A DNA stretch of 64,000 nt from Methanocaldococcus fervens AG86 (GTDB taxonomy: Archaea > AGJL01 > Methanococci > Methanococcales > Methanocaldococcaceae). A program made the translations under genes and the position numbers. This document shows positions 17,922 to 27,284 of this stretch, piece by piece. Under the pieces are notes generated by a model. It was not told the origin of the DNA. It made no database searches and worked only from the letters and a program-made list of their open reading frames with translations. Position 1 is the first letter of the stretch. Every line of letters begins with the position of its first letter. The DNA is taken from assembly GCF_000023985.1 (NCBI RefSeq), contig NC_013156.1, positions 980,363 to 1,044,362 of the forward strand, given 5' to 3'.

Positions 17922-18347
17922 ATGGAATTAGAGTTAGTAAATGAACACAAAATAGGAATAACAAAAGGTACAAAATTAGAAAAGATAGTCCAGGCAAACT
18001 TTGAGGGAGAGTGTAAAGAAGTTGGAATGTATTTAGCTATGGCAAGATTGGCTCAGAGGGAGGGGTTACCAGAAGTTGCAGAAGTTTTAAAGAGAATAGC
18101 ATTTGAAGAAGCTGAGCACGCTGCACACTTTGCTGAAATGAATGGAGTAATCTCAGACAACTTGAAAGAGAACCTTGAAATGATGTTAAAAGGAGAATGC
18201 ATGGCAAATAAAGAGAAGAAAGAAGCAGCAACAAAGGCAAAAGAATTAGGAATAGATCCAGCTCATGACTTCTTTGATGAGTCAAGTAGAGATGAAGCAA
18301 GACATGCAAAGATGTTAAAAGGAATATTGGAAAGATATTTCAAATAA
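17922..18347 (+). CDS. Rubrerythrin-like diiron protein without rubredoxin domain
   Basis: 141 aa ferritin-like four-helix protein. Iron ligand motifs are the E in [13 protein letters not shown]-x2-H in [10 protein letters not shown], the E in [11 protein letters not shown], and E-x2-H in [10 protein letters not shown]. The fusion to a rubredoxin domain seen at 8916-9500 is missing, as in sulerythrin-type proteins. It probably reduces peroxide or stores iron with a separate rubredoxin as donor. It has its own promoter with an operator candidate (17831), a GGTGGAA ribosome binding site, and is transcribed separately from hemerythrin. Confidence 0.88.
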   Translation: MELELVNEHKIGITKGTKLEKIVQANFEGECKEVGMYLAMARLAQREGLPEVAEVLKRIAFEEAEHAAHFAEMNGVISDNLKENLEMMLKGECMANKEKKEAATKAKELGIDPAHDFFDESSRDEARHAKMLKGILERYFK

Positions 18348-18394
18348 ATCTTTAATTTTTTAATTTAATAAATTTTTATTTTATTCATATTAGT

Positions 18395-18817
18395 TTATTT
18401 TAGCTGTTCTAAAATAATAGCTGGGCAAATCTTTTTTATACCGTCAATTTTTCCAATCTTATTAAAAATCAATTCTGAAAGTTCTTTTCCGTCTTTAGCC
18501 CAAATCTCAGTCATAATCATGTGGTCTCCTGTAGATGTGAATACTTTTTTAACCTCTTCAAATTTACAAAGTTCTTTAGCAACACTTAAAAACTTATCTG
18601 GCTCGGTGTCAAATCCAGTTAATGCAACAACGTTATATCCAATTTTTGAAGGATCCACTATTGCAGTGTATCCTTTAATAACTCCTTCTTCCTCTAATTT
18701 TTTGACCCTCTTTCTTATGGAGCTTTCACTCGTTCCCAACTCCCTTGCTATATCAGTATATGATTTTCTTCCATCCCTCATAAGAATCTCAATAATTTTT
18801 AAATCTTTTTCATCCAT
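18395..18817 (-). CDS. ptr2: Lrp/AsnC-family transcriptional regulator (Ptr2-like)
   Basis: 140 aa Lrp-family protein. The HTH is at residues about 5-52 ([43 protein letters not shown]), with C-terminal RAM ligand domain ([21 protein letters not shown]). In M. jannaschii the regulator between fdxA and this region is Ptr2, an activator that recruits TBP at the rb2 and fdxA promoters. The start at 18817 follows GGTGATATA; upstream ATG at 18865 overlaps the operator and is rejected. The palindrome CCGAATTTCGG at 18825 lies 7 nt upstream of this start, so autoregulation is likely. It is divergent from the ferredoxin gene. Confidence 0.87.
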   Translation of the reverse strand: MDEKDLKIIEILMRDGRKSYTDIARELGTSESSIRKRVKKLEEEGVIKGYTAIVDPSKIGYNVVALTGFDTEPDKFLSVAKELCKFEEVKKVFTSTGDHMIMTEIWAKDGKELSELIFNKIGKIDGIKKICPAIILEQLK

Positions 18818-18824
18818 TATATCA

Positions 18825-18835
18825 CCGAATTTCGG
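18825..18835 (+). promoter_or_regulatory. Ptr2-type operator between ptr2-like gene and ferredoxin
   Basis: The perfect 11-bp palindrome CCGAATTTCGG sits 7 nt upstream of the ptr2-like start and about 86 nt upstream of the ferredoxin start at 18921. It lies in the divergent control region and can act on both. Another AT-rich region with an AATATATAAGG box at about 18893 would be the ferredoxin TATA. This is the best match to the known Ptr2-regulated fdxA promoter of M. jannaschii. Confidence 0.7.
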
Positions 18836-18920
18836 ACAATTAATAATATTAATTATAACATACAATTGTATATTTAGAACATATCTGTTAAAAAATATAT
18901 AAGGATTGTGGTGAAATAGG

Positions 18921-19148
18921 ATGGCAGTTGAAATTATAGTAGATAAAGAAAAATGTATTGGATGTGGAAGATGTTATGATGTATGCCCAAAAGCCCCTCT
19001 TATTTGGAAAAAAGATAAGGATGGGAAGTATTACGCTTATAATTTTGAATACTGCCATAACTGTAAGTTTTGTGCTGGTAGATGCCCTACAAAGGCAATA
19101 TTGGTTAAAGTAGTAAAACCAAAAAATAAAAATAAAGGCAAAGGATGA
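18921..19148 (+). CDS. fdxA: Ferredoxin (2[4Fe-4S], fdxA-like)
   Basis: 75 aa with two cluster motifs: [12 protein letters not shown] (about residues 15-26) and [12 protein letters not shown] (about 45-56). Low-potential electron carrier, a likely donor or acceptor for the flavoproteins and rubredoxins of the island. It has a GGTGAAATAGG ribosome binding site and a divergent promoter region with the palindrome at 18825. The C-terminus is Lys-rich ([10 protein letters not shown]). It is convergent with argD, stops 35 nt before it ends. Confidence 0.9.
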   Translation: MAVEIIVDKEKCIGCGRCYDVCPKAPLIWKKDKDGKYYAYNFEYCHNCKFCAGRCPTKAILVKVVKPKNKNKGKG

Positions 19149-19182
19149 TTATTTTTATTAGCTTTTTATTTCTATCTATTTT

Positions 19183-20376
19183 TTATTTTTTTATTTCAGC
19201 GAAAACTTCATCTAATGCATTAACTAAATCATCTATCTGCTCTTTTTCTACAATTAATGGAGGTAAAAATCTCAAAACAACATCAGATGTGCAGTTAATT
19301 AAAAATCCTTTTTCAAGCATTTTCTTAACTATATCTGCCCCATTAAATTCAAGCTCAGCTCCTATCATCAAACCAAGCCCTCTAACTTCTTTTATAAAGC
19401 TGTATTTCTCTTTAAGGTTTTCGAGTTTTCGAATGAAATATTTTCCTTTCTCTATAACTTTATCATCTTTAATAAGCTCTTCTATAACCTCAACTGAAGC
19501 TAAAGCGGCAGAGCAAGCTAAAGGATTACCTCCAAACGTCGTTCCATGGTCTCCAAAACTTAAAGCCTGTGCAATCTCATCCTTTAAAACAACAGCTCCT
19601 ATTGGAACGCCTCCTCCAAGGGCTTTTGCCAACGTTAAGATATCTGGCTTAACACCATAATGTTCATAGGCAAACATCCTTCCAGTTCTCCCCATTCCAC
19701 ACTGAACCTCATCAAATATTAAAACAATATTTTTGTCATCACATAAATCCCTGACAGCCCTTAAATAATCTTTATCAGCTACGTGGATTCCCCCCTCTCC
19801 CTGAACTGGTTCAATCATTATAGCAACGGTTTTATTACTTATTGCTTCTTTTAAAGCCTCTATATTGTTAAATGGGACATGTTTAAATCCTGCTGGTAGT
19901 GGATGATAGCCTTCTTGATACTTTGGTTTTGGTGTTGCCGCCAACGTTGTTAAAGTTCTGCCATGGAATGCATTATACATGCTTATAACTTCTCCTCCAT
20001 CCTTTCCCAATACTTTTGATGCATACTTCCTTGCAAACTTTATAGCCCCTTCGTTTGCCTCAGCTCCACTGTTACAAAAGAAAGCTTTATCCAAGCCGCT
20101 TAATTCAACTAACTTTTTAGCAAGCTTTATTTGTGGTATTGTGTAATATATATTGGATGTGTGAATTAGGGTCTCAGCCTGTTTTTTTATTGCCTCAACA
20201 ACTTTTGGGTGGCAGTGTCCTACATTATTTACTCCAATCCCTGCCAAGAAGTCAAGGTATTTCTTCCCATTAATATCATAAACTTCCATTCCTTTACCTT
20301 CAACCAAAACAACAGGCAATCTTCCATATATTTGGAGATGATATTTTTTTTCTAACTCTATCCAGTTTTCGTTCAT
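19183..20376 (-). CDS. argD: Acetylornithine aminotransferase
   Basis: 397 aa class III PLP aminotransferase. PLP Lys is in LTLAKALGGGVPIGAV (about residue 250); other conserved parts are NSGAEANEGAIKFARKY, GRTLTTLAATPKPKYQEGY and EVQCGMGRTG. It transfers an amino group from glutamate in arginine (and possibly lysine) biosynthesis. The length is normal. Convergent with the ferredoxin gene and divergent from leuB, separated by a 120-nt promoter region with no feature I can name. Substrate could also be LysN/ornithine types; ArgD is most likely. Confidence 0.9.
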   Translation of the reverse strand: MNENWIELEKKYHLQIYGRLPVVLVEGKGMEVYDINGKKYLDFLAGIGVNNVGHCHPKVVEAIKKQAETLIHTSNIYYTIPQIKLAKKLVELSGLDKAFFCNSGAEANEGAIKFARKYASKVLGKDGGEVISMYNAFHGRTLTTLAATPKPKYQEGYHPLPAGFKHVPFNNIEALKEAISNKTVAIMIEPVQGEGGIHVADKDYLRAVRDLCDDKNIVLIFDEVQCGMGRTGRMFAYEHYGVKPDILTLAKALGGGVPIGAVVLKDEIAQALSFGDHGTTFGGNPLACSAALASVEVIEELIKDDKVIEKGKYFIRKLENLKEKYSFIKEVRGLGLMIGAELEFNGADIVKKMLEKGFLINCTSDVVLRFLPPLIVEKEQIDDLVNALDEVFAEIKK

Positions 20377-20496
20377 TCAATCACCAGTAAGATTTATTGG
20401 GAAATCATATATTTGTGTGGTGTATTTATCTTTATTGGAAAAATGTTTTTAAGCAATTTTAATTATTAAGTATTTAACAGTAAAAAAGGTGAAATT

Positions 20497-21501
20497 ATGA
20501 TGCATAAGATATGTGTTATTGAAGGAGATGGAATTGGAAAAGAGGTAGTTCCGGCAACAATACAGGTTTTAGAAGCTACTGGTATTCCATTTGAATTTGT
20601 TTATGCTGAAGCAGGAGATGAAGTTTATAAGAGAACGGGTAAAGCTCTTCCAGATGAAACCATTGAAGCTGCTTTAGATTGTGAGGCTGTCTTATTTGGA
20701 GCTGCTGGAGAAACAGCGGCAGATGTTATTGTTAAATTGAGGCAGATATTAGATACCTACGCCAATGTTAGGCCAGTAAAGGCATATAAAGGAGTTAAAT
20801 GCCTAAGACCTGATATTGATTATATTATAGTTAGAGAAAACACAGAAGGGCTTTATAAAGGAATCGAGGCAGAGATTGATGAAGGAGTTACAATAGCTAC
20901 AAGGGTTATTACTGAAAAGGCATGTGAAAGGATATTTAGATTTGCATTTAACATGGCAAGAGAGAGGAAGAAGATGGGTAAGGAAGGAAAGGTTACCTGT
21001 GCCCATAAAGCAAACGTCTTAAAATTAACAGATGGGTTATTTAAAAAGATATTTTATAAAGTTGCTGAGGAATACGATGATATAAAAGCGGAAGATTACT
21101 ATATAGATGCAATGAACATGTATATCATAACAAAACCACAAACATTTGATGTTGTAGTTACCTCAAACTTGTTTGGGGATATTTTATCAGACGGAGCTGC
21201 TGGAACAGTTGGAGGGCTTGGTTTAGCTCCATCAGCAAACATTGGCGATGAGCACGGATTGTTTGAGCCAGTTCATGGTTCAGCTCCAGATATAGCAGGT
21301 AAAAAGATAGCAAATCCAACAGCTACAATATTGAGTGCTGTTTTAATGCTTAGATACTTAGGTGAGTATGAAGCTGCTGATAGAGTTGAGAAGGCTTTAG
21401 AGGAGGTTTTAGCTTTAGGTTTGACAACTCCTGATTTGGGAGGTAATTTAAATACATTTGAAATGGCTGAGGAAGTTGCTAAAAGAGTAAGGGAAGAGTA
21501 G
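20497..21501 (+). CDS. leuB: 3-isopropylmalate/3-methylmalate dehydrogenase
   Basis: 334 aa beta-decarboxylating dehydrogenase. It shows the N-terminal ICVIEGDGIGKEVVPA, substrate Arg residues in LRQ and VRPVKAY, RENTEGLYKG, KANVLKLTDGLF, the metal-binding DAMNM and GDILSD motifs, and the NAD-binding HGSAPDIAGKKIANPTA. In this genus two paralogs occur, LeuB and the homoisocitrate enzyme AksF. The neighbourhood next to RLI and argD matches the LeuB copy. AksF is the alternative. GGTGAAA precedes the start; an ATG one codon later is equally possible. Confidence 0.85.
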   Translation: MMHKICVIEGDGIGKEVVPATIQVLEATGIPFEFVYAEAGDEVYKRTGKALPDETIEAALDCEAVLFGAAGETAADVIVKLRQILDTYANVRPVKAYKGVKCLRPDIDYIIVRENTEGLYKGIEAEIDEGVTIATRVITEKACERIFRFAFNMARERKKMGKEGKVTCAHKANVLKLTDGLFKKIFYKVAEEYDDIKAEDYYIDAMNMYIITKPQTFDVVVTSNLFGDILSDGAAGTVGGLGLAPSANIGDEHGLFEPVHGSAPDIAGKKIANPTATILSAVLMLRYLGEYEAADRVEKALEEVLALGLTTPDLGGNLNTFEMAEEVAKRVREE

Positions 21502-21588
21502 CTTTTTTAAAATTTCTATTTTATTATTTTGTTTTTTAAAATTTAAAATAAATTAAAATTAAAATTTTTTCATTATGGAGGTGATTTT

Positions 21589-23355
21589 ATGAGATTGGCT
21601 ATTATTGATTACGATAGATGCCAACCAAAGAAATGTTCTTTAGAATGTATGAAGTACTGCCCTGGAGTGAGGATGGGTGAAAAAACCATAGAGATAGATG
21701 AAAATACAGGGAAGCCAGTAATATCTGAGGTTTTATGCTCTGGTTGTGGGATATGTGTTAAGAGATGTCCATTTAAGGCAATATCAATTATTGGATTACC
21801 AGAAGAGTTGAGTGAAGATAAGATAGTGCATTCTTATGGGCAGAACAGATTTAAATTATTTGGTTTGGTTATTCCAAGAGATGGAGTTGTTGGGATTATA
21901 GGGCAGAACGGGATTGGTAAATCTACCGTTTTAAGAATTTTGGCTGGAGAGTTAATTCCCAACTTAGGTAAGCATGATAAAGAGCCAAATTACGATGATG
22001 TTATAAAATACTTTAGAGGAACTGAGTTGCAGGAATATTTTGAAAAGTTAAAAAATAAGGGAATAAAGGCAATTCACAAGGTTCAGTATGTTGATATACT
22101 ACCAAAAGTTGTTAAAGGAAAAGTTGGGGAATTATTAAAAAAGGTTGATGAAAAGGGCAAATTTGATGAAGTTGTTGAGAAGTTGGAGCTAAAAAATATT
22201 TTAGATAGGGAGTTGAGTCAATTATCAGGTGGAGAATTGCAGAGGGTTGCTATAGCTGCAGCTTATTTAAGAAAAGGAGATATTTATTTCTTTGACGAGC
22301 CGTCATCATGGCTGGATATAAGGCAGAGGTTTAACGCTGCAAGATTAATTAGAGAGCTTAACAAGGTTGTTGTGGTTGAACACGATTTAATTGTCTTGGA
22401 TTATCTATCCGATTATATACACATCATGTATGGGGTTCCATCAGCCTATGGTATTGTTTCAATGCCAAAGAGTGTTAGAGTTGGGATTAACGAATATCTT
22501 TATGGAGAGTTGAGAGAGGAGAATATAAGGTTTAGAAAAGAGCCAATTATATTTGAAAAAAGGGCCATTATTGATTTTAAAAATAGACCAATTTTATTGA
22601 GCTATTCCTCAATGAAAAAAACTTTAGGAGATTTTAAATTGGAAGTTAGCGGAGGAACTATTTACAAAGGGGAGGTTATTGGTATTTTGGGACCTAACGG
22701 TATTGGAAAAACAACGTTTGTTAAGTTGTTAGCAGGAGTAATTAAACCAGATGAAGGAGAGGTTACAAAAGAGGAGGATATAAAAGTTTCCTACAAGCCT
22801 CAATACATTGCCCCAGATTATGATGGAACCGTTGAAGATTTATTGAGCTCAATAACCAATATAAACACATCCTATTACAAATCAGAGATAATCAATCCTT
22901 TACAGTTGGAGAAATTGCTGGATAGAGAGGTTAAAGAGCTATCTGGAGGAGAATTGCAGAGGGTTGCTATAGCCGCATGTTTAAGCAGGGATGCAGACAT
23001 TTATCTATTGGATGAGCCATCTGCGTTTTTAGATGTTGAGCAGAGGTTAGTGGTTTCAAAGGTAATAAGAAGGATAGCGGATGAAAAAGAGGCAGGAATG
23101 TTTGTTGTTGACCACGACATATTGTTCCAAGATTACATTTCAGATAGGTTTATTGTTTTTAGTGGAGAGCCAGGGAGGTTTGGTATAGGAAGCAGTCCAA
23201 TGAATAAGAGAGATGGAGCTAACAAATTCTTAAAAGAGATGCAAATCACATTTAGAAGAGATCCAGATACAGGAAGACCGAGAGCTAACAAAGAAGGAAG
23301 TCAAAGAGATATTATGCAAAAAGAAAAAGGAGAATATTATTATGTTGATGAATAA
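21589..23355 (+). CDS. RNase L inhibitor-like ATPase / ribosome recycling factor ABCE1
   Basis: 588 aa with full ABCE1 order. N-terminal ferredoxin-like domain with eight Cys (CQPKKCSLECMKYCP and CSGCGICVKRCP), then two ABC modules with Walker A GQNGIGKST and GPNGIGKTT, two LSGGELQRVAIA signature motifs, and DEPSSWLD and DEPSAFLD Walker B motifs. It splits 70S-like ribosomes after termination with aRF1/Pelota and is essential in archaea. The gene is in the same direction as leuB, 87 nt downstream, with a GGAGGTGAT ribosome binding site, one of the strongest in the window. Confidence 0.95.
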   Translation: MRLAIIDYDRCQPKKCSLECMKYCPGVRMGEKTIEIDENTGKPVISEVLCSGCGICVKRCPFKAISIIGLPEELSEDKIVHSYGQNRFKLFGLVIPRDGVVGIIGQNGIGKSTVLRILAGELIPNLGKHDKEPNYDDVIKYFRGTELQEYFEKLKNKGIKAIHKVQYVDILPKVVKGKVGELLKKVDEKGKFDEVVEKLELKNILDRELSQLSGGELQRVAIAAAYLRKGDIYFFDEPSSWLDIRQRFNAARLIRELNKVVVVEHDLIVLDYLSDYIHIMYGVPSAYGIVSMPKSVRVGINEYLYGELREENIRFRKEPIIFEKRAIIDFKNRPILLSYSSMKKTLGDFKLEVSGGTIYKGEVIGILGPNGIGKTTFVKLLAGVIKPDEGEVTKEEDIKVSYKPQYIAPDYDGTVEDLLSSITNINTSYYKSEIINPLQLEKLLDREVKELSGGELQRVAIAACLSRDADIYLLDEPSAFLDVEQRLVVSKVIRRIADEKEAGMFVVDHDILFQDYISDRFIVFSGEPGRFGIGSSPMNKRDGANKFLKEMQITFRRDPDTGRPRANKEGSQRDIMQKEKGEYYYVDE

Positions 23356-23412
23356 AATTATTTAAAATTTATTAAATTTTAAAATTTATAATAAAAATTT
23401 ATTTTTATTCTG

Positions 23413-24585
23413 GTGAAAAATATGGGATATAATAAACCCTCTGCTTTAAAAATTTTTACTTCTTTTTTAAAATTGGGAATGGTAGCGTTTGGAGGACCAA
23501 CGGCAATTGCATATGTTAGAGAGATGGTGGTAGATGAGAAAAAGTGGATGAATGAAAAAAGCTTTAATAATGGGGTTGCCTTATCCCAAATAATTCCCGG
23601 AGCTTCTGTAATGCAGGTAGCGGCTTATGTAGGATTTTATCTTAGAGGGATTTTAGGAGCTTTTGCCGCTTTCATGGCTTATGCACTACCCGCATTTTTA
23701 ATGATGCTATTTTTAACGATAATTTATATTCACGCCAAATCTATACCAAAAACTGTCTCAATCTTTGAGGCACTAAGAATTATCGTGGTCTCATTAGCTG
23801 CAAATGGGACATTAAACTTTGGTAAAAAAAGCATCAGAACAGTGGCTGATTTAATACTGGTTTCAATAGCGGCACTTTTGTTTATTTTAAAATTTAGCCC
23901 ATTCATAGTTATTTTTGTATCAATAATTATTGGCTTACTCATGTGTAAGGATAAAATTACAAAATCACAATTAAAAATAAACATTCCAAAAGAAAAATTG
24001 AGGGTATATAAATATGTGGCTTTTATAATATTGGGAGTTATTCTATTCAACTCTTTCCTATATATAATTAGCCCAAAGTTGTTTTTACTCTCAACACTTA
24101 TGATGAAAGTTGATGTTTTTGCATTTGGTGGAGGGTATGGTTCAGTTCCATTCATGTTGCATGAAGTTGTGGATAAATATAAGCTAATGGATGCCAAAAC
24201 ATTTATGGATGGTATTGCATTGGGACAAATAACTCCTGGACCAATAGTAATAACAGCGACATTTGTAGGATATCTTGTTGCGGGTTTTATTGGAAGTGTT
24301 ATCGCTACAATAAGCGTTTTTACACCATCATTTATAATATTGCTATCTTCAATCCCAATATTTGACAGTTTAAGGCACAACCCCATTTTTAAAAATATAT
24401 TACATGTAATATTGGTCTCATTCGTTGGTTTGCTGGTGGCGGTAACAATAAGATTTACACTCTTAGTTGATTGGTCAATACCAGCATTGATAATATTTAT
24501 AGTGTCATTCTTATTATTGTATAGGAAGTATAATATATTATTGGTTGTATTACTAAGCTTATTTTTGGGCTATCTGATGCTATAA
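23413..24585 (+). CDS. ChrA-type transporter
   Basis: 390 aa, two homologous halves of the chromate transporter family. Each half begins with the conserved patch: GGPTAIAYVREMVVDEKKWM near the N-terminus and GGGYGSVPFMLHEVVDKYKLM near residue 237, each followed by GVALSQIIPG or GIALGQITPG and hydrophobic helices. About ten membrane segments. Substrate in a methanogen may be chromate, sulfate or another oxyanion; nothing in the sequence decides it. It follows ABCE1 by 57 nt and is probably cotranscribed with the MoaE-like gene (17-nt gap). Confidence 0.85.
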   Translation: MKNMGYNKPSALKIFTSFLKLGMVAFGGPTAIAYVREMVVDEKKWMNEKSFNNGVALSQIIPGASVMQVAAYVGFYLRGILGAFAAFMAYALPAFLMMLFLTIIYIHAKSIPKTVSIFEALRIIVVSLAANGTLNFGKKSIRTVADLILVSIAALLFILKFSPFIVIFVSIIIGLLMCKDKITKSQLKINIPKEKLRVYKYVAFIILGVILFNSFLYIISPKLFLLSTLMMKVDVFAFGGGYGSVPFMLHEVVDKYKLMDAKTFMDGIALGQITPGPIVITATFVGYLVAGFIGSVIATISVFTPSFIILLSSIPIFDSLRHNPIFKNILHVILVSFVGLLVAVTIRFTLLVDWSIPALIIFIVSFLLLYRKYNILLVVLLSLFLGYLML

Positions 24586-24602
24586 ATCTTTTTGGTGAAA
24601 TA

Positions 24603-24962
24603 ATGATTTTTAATAACTATGAAGATTTTTGCAAAAAAATGGATGAATATGTTGAAAAGTACAAAGGGAAGTTTGGATGTATCATAACTTTTAACGGATT
24701 TGTTAGGGAATATGATTTAAAAGATGGGGAAAAAGTTCCTTCAAAGGGAATGCATATAGATGAAAGTATTTTAGAGGAACTAAAATCAATTGTAGAAGAT
24801 GCAAAAGATAAATTTGACCTTATTGAGGTTTTGTTTTACCACAATACTGGATTTTTAGATGTTGGAGAAAGAATAGCTTCAATAGCTGTTTTTGCAAAGC
24901 ATAGAAAAGAAGGATTTGAAGCATTAGAGTATATAATAAATGAGATGAAGAAATATCATTAA
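24603..24962 (+). CDS. MoaE-like protein
   Basis: 119 aa resembling the large subunit of molybdopterin synthase: GCIITFNGFVREY, SILEELKSIVEDAKDKFDLIEV, FYHNTGFLDVGERIASIAVFAKHRKEGFEALEYIINEMKKYH. The HR motif and VGE match MoaE. The usual C-terminal catalytic Lys and PIWK end are missing; the protein stops at KKYH. It may not be a functional MoaE. Such MoaE-like proteins occur in methanogens that do use Mo/W pterins. It is followed 12-24 nt later by hypF, with which it may be cotranscribed. Confidence 0.72.
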   Translation: MIFNNYEDFCKKMDEYVEKYKGKFGCIITFNGFVREYDLKDGEKVPSKGMHIDESILEELKSIVEDAKDKFDLIEVLFYHNTGFLDVGERIASIAVFAKHRKEGFEALEYIINEMKKYH

Positions 24963-24983
24963 ATTATTTCATTTTTGGTGTTG

Positions 24984-27272
24984 ATGATGAAAGTAAGGAT
25001 TAAGGTTAAAGGTATAGTTCAAGGTGTAGGATTTAGACCTTTTGTTTATAGAATTGCCAAAAAAAATAATTTGAAGGGTTTTGTAAAGAATATGGGAAAT
25101 TACGTAGAGATAGTTGTTGAAGGAAAAAAAGAAGATATAGAGAATTTTATAAAGGATTTAAAAAATAAAAAGCCTCCGTTGTCAAGGATAGATAAATTGG
25201 ATATTGAGGAAATAAATGATAATTTAAGTTTTGACGATTTTTACATTATAAAAAGTGAGGACAGCAGAGAGGAAGAAGAGGGGACTATTCCGGCTGATGT
25301 GGCAATATGTGACGATTGTTTAAAAGAAATGTTTGATAAAAATGATAGGAGGTATAGATATCCTTTCACTGCATGCACAACCTGCGGGCCGAGATTTACA
25401 ATAGTTGAAAAACTTCCTTATGATAGGGAAAATACTTCAATGAGAGATTTTCCATTGTGTGAGAAGTGTTTAGAGGAGTATAAAAATCCTTTAGATAGGA
25501 GATTTCATGCCCAAGCTACTTGTTGCCCAGTTTGTGGCCCAAAAGTGTTTTTGAGTGATGGAAAAGAAGTTATCGCTGAGAAGGATGAAGCAATTAAAGA
25601 GGCAGTTAAATTATTAGAGGAAGGAAAAATATTGGCTATAAAAGGGATTGGAGGAACTCACTTAGCTTGTAAGGTTAGTGAAAACGAGCCAGTTTTAAAT
25701 TTAAGGAAGAGGTTGGGAAGACCTACTCAGCCGTTTGCGGTTATGAGTAAAAGGGATTATGTAGATTTATTTGCTGAAGTTGATGAAGATGAAAGGAATA
25801 TGCTATTATCTTTGAGGAGGCCTATAGTTGTTTTAAAAAAGAGTGAGAATTATGATAAATATTTTTCAAAATATGTTTCCAACTTAGATACCATTGGAGT
25901 TATGCTTCCATACAGCGGATTGCATTATCTATTGTTTGATAAAGAGATAGCTTATGTAATGACCTCTGCTAATTTGCCAGGATTACCGATGGTTAAAGAT
26001 AATGATGAGATATTGAAAAAACTTGACGGAATTGCGGATTATTTTTTACTGCATAATAGAAGGATAGTAAATAGGTGCGATGATAGTGTTGTTAAAAAAG
26101 TAGCTAATAGGCTGGTTTTTTTAAGAAGGTCAAGAGGATTTGCTCCAGAGCCCATAAAGGTTGATGTTGAGAATGATAAAAACATTTTGTGTGTTGGAGC
26201 TGAGCTAAACTCAACAGCATGTATTGTAAAGAAAAATAAGTTTTATTTGACTCAATATATAGGAAATACTTCAAAATATGAGACATTTTGCTATTTAAGA
26301 GATGCAATAAACAACATTTTAAGATTGACAAATACAAACAAAATTGACGCAGTTGTTTGTGACTTACATCCTCAATTCAATTCAACAAAATTAGCTGAAG
26401 AGTTGGCTGACAAATTTGGAGCTGAAATTTTTAGAGTTCAGCATCACTTTGCACACGCTTATAGTTTATTGGGAGATAACAACTATTTTGATGATGCAGT
26501 TGTTTTATCTTTAGATGGAGTGGGCTATGGTTTAGATGGAAATATATGGGGAGGGGAGGTTTTATTATTTAAAGATGGTAAGATTGAGAGGGTTGGGCAC
26601 TTGGAAGAGCAGTATCAGTTAGGTGGGGATTTAGCGACAAAGTATCCGTTGAGGATGCTTTTATCTATACTTTATAAGGCAATAGGAGAGGAGGCATTTG
26701 ATTTTATAAAAAAATATAATTTCTTTTCAGAAAAAGAACTTGCGTTATTGAAATTCCAACTTGAGAAAAAGCTTAACTGTCCAATAACAACATCCACCGG
26801 TAGAGTTTTAGATGCTGTTTCAGCTTTATTAGGCATTTGCTTTGAAAAAACATATGATGGAGAGCCGAGTATAAGATTGGAGCCAGAAGCAAATAAGTTT
26901 AAAGGAAATATGGAGATAGAGCCAAAAATAAAAAATAACATCTTAGATACTACAGAACTTATTTATAAATCTTATGAGATGCTTTTAAACGATGAAAGTA
27001 AGGAAAAAATAGCATACTTTGCTCATATCTATATAGCAGATGGATTGTTTGAGATTGCTAAAAAAATGGCTGATAGAACTGGAATAAATGCAGTGGGCAT
27101 TACAGGAGGAGTTTCATACAATAGAATAATAACTGAAAGAGTTATGAATAATGCAAAAAGAGAGGGTTTTGATTTTATTTATCACAATAGAGTTCCTAAT
27201 GGAGATGGGGGAATATGTTTCGGACAGGGCATTGCTTATATCTTAAAGAATAGGGCGGAGCCCTATGGTTAG
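24984..27272 (+). CDS. hypF: Hydrogenase maturation protein HypF (carbamoyltransferase)
   Basis: About 763 aa. Acylphosphatase-like domain first (VKGIVQGVGFRPFVYRIAKK), then two zinc-finger repeats (CDDCLKEMFD to CTTCGPRF, and CEKCLEEY to CCPVCGPK), the YrdC-like domain (AIKGIGGTHLACK), and a C-terminal Kae1-like carbamoyltransferase domain (HHFAHAYSLL, LDGVGYGLDGNIWGGEV, TGGVSYNRI). It makes thiocarbamate on HypE for the cyanide ligands of [NiFe] hydrogenases. Other hyp genes are not in the window. Start chosen among closely spaced TTG/GTG/ATG after GGTG; a shift of one codon is possible. Confidence 0.93.
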   Translation: MMKVRIKVKGIVQGVGFRPFVYRIAKKNNLKGFVKNMGNYVEIVVEGKKEDIENFIKDLKNKKPPLSRIDKLDIEEINDNLSFDDFYIIKSEDSREEEEGTIPADVAICDDCLKEMFDKNDRRYRYPFTACTTCGPRFTIVEKLPYDRENTSMRDFPLCEKCLEEYKNPLDRRFHAQATCCPVCGPKVFLSDGKEVIAEKDEAIKEAVKLLEEGKILAIKGIGGTHLACKVSENEPVLNLRKRLGRPTQPFAVMSKRDYVDLFAEVDEDERNMLLSLRRPIVVLKKSENYDKYFSKYVSNLDTIGVMLPYSGLHYLLFDKEIAYVMTSANLPGLPMVKDNDEILKKLDGIADYFLLHNRRIVNRCDDSVVKKVANRLVFLRRSRGFAPEPIKVDVENDKNILCVGAELNSTACIVKKNKFYLTQYIGNTSKYETFCYLRDAINNILRLTNTNKIDAVVCDLHPQFNSTKLAEELADKFGAEIFRVQHHFAHAYSLLGDNNYFDDAVVLSLDGVGYGLDGNIWGGEVLLFKDGKIERVGHLEEQYQLGGDLATKYPLRMLLSILYKAIGEEAFDFIKKYNFFSEKELALLKFQLEKKLNCPITTSTGRVLDAVSALLGICFEKTYDGEPSIRLEPEANKFKGNMEIEPKIKNNILDTTELIYKSYEMLLNDESKEKIAYFAHIYIADGLFEIAKKMADRTGINAVGITGGVSYNRIITERVMNNAKREGFDFIYHNRVPNGDGGICFGQGIAYILKNRAEPYG

Positions 27273-27284
27273 AGAGGGATAAGA

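Noticed and set aside
18818-18865. Longer start for the ptr2-like regulator at 18865
   Set aside because: The extra 16 residues cover the palindrome and promoter; GGTGATATA fits the start at 18817.
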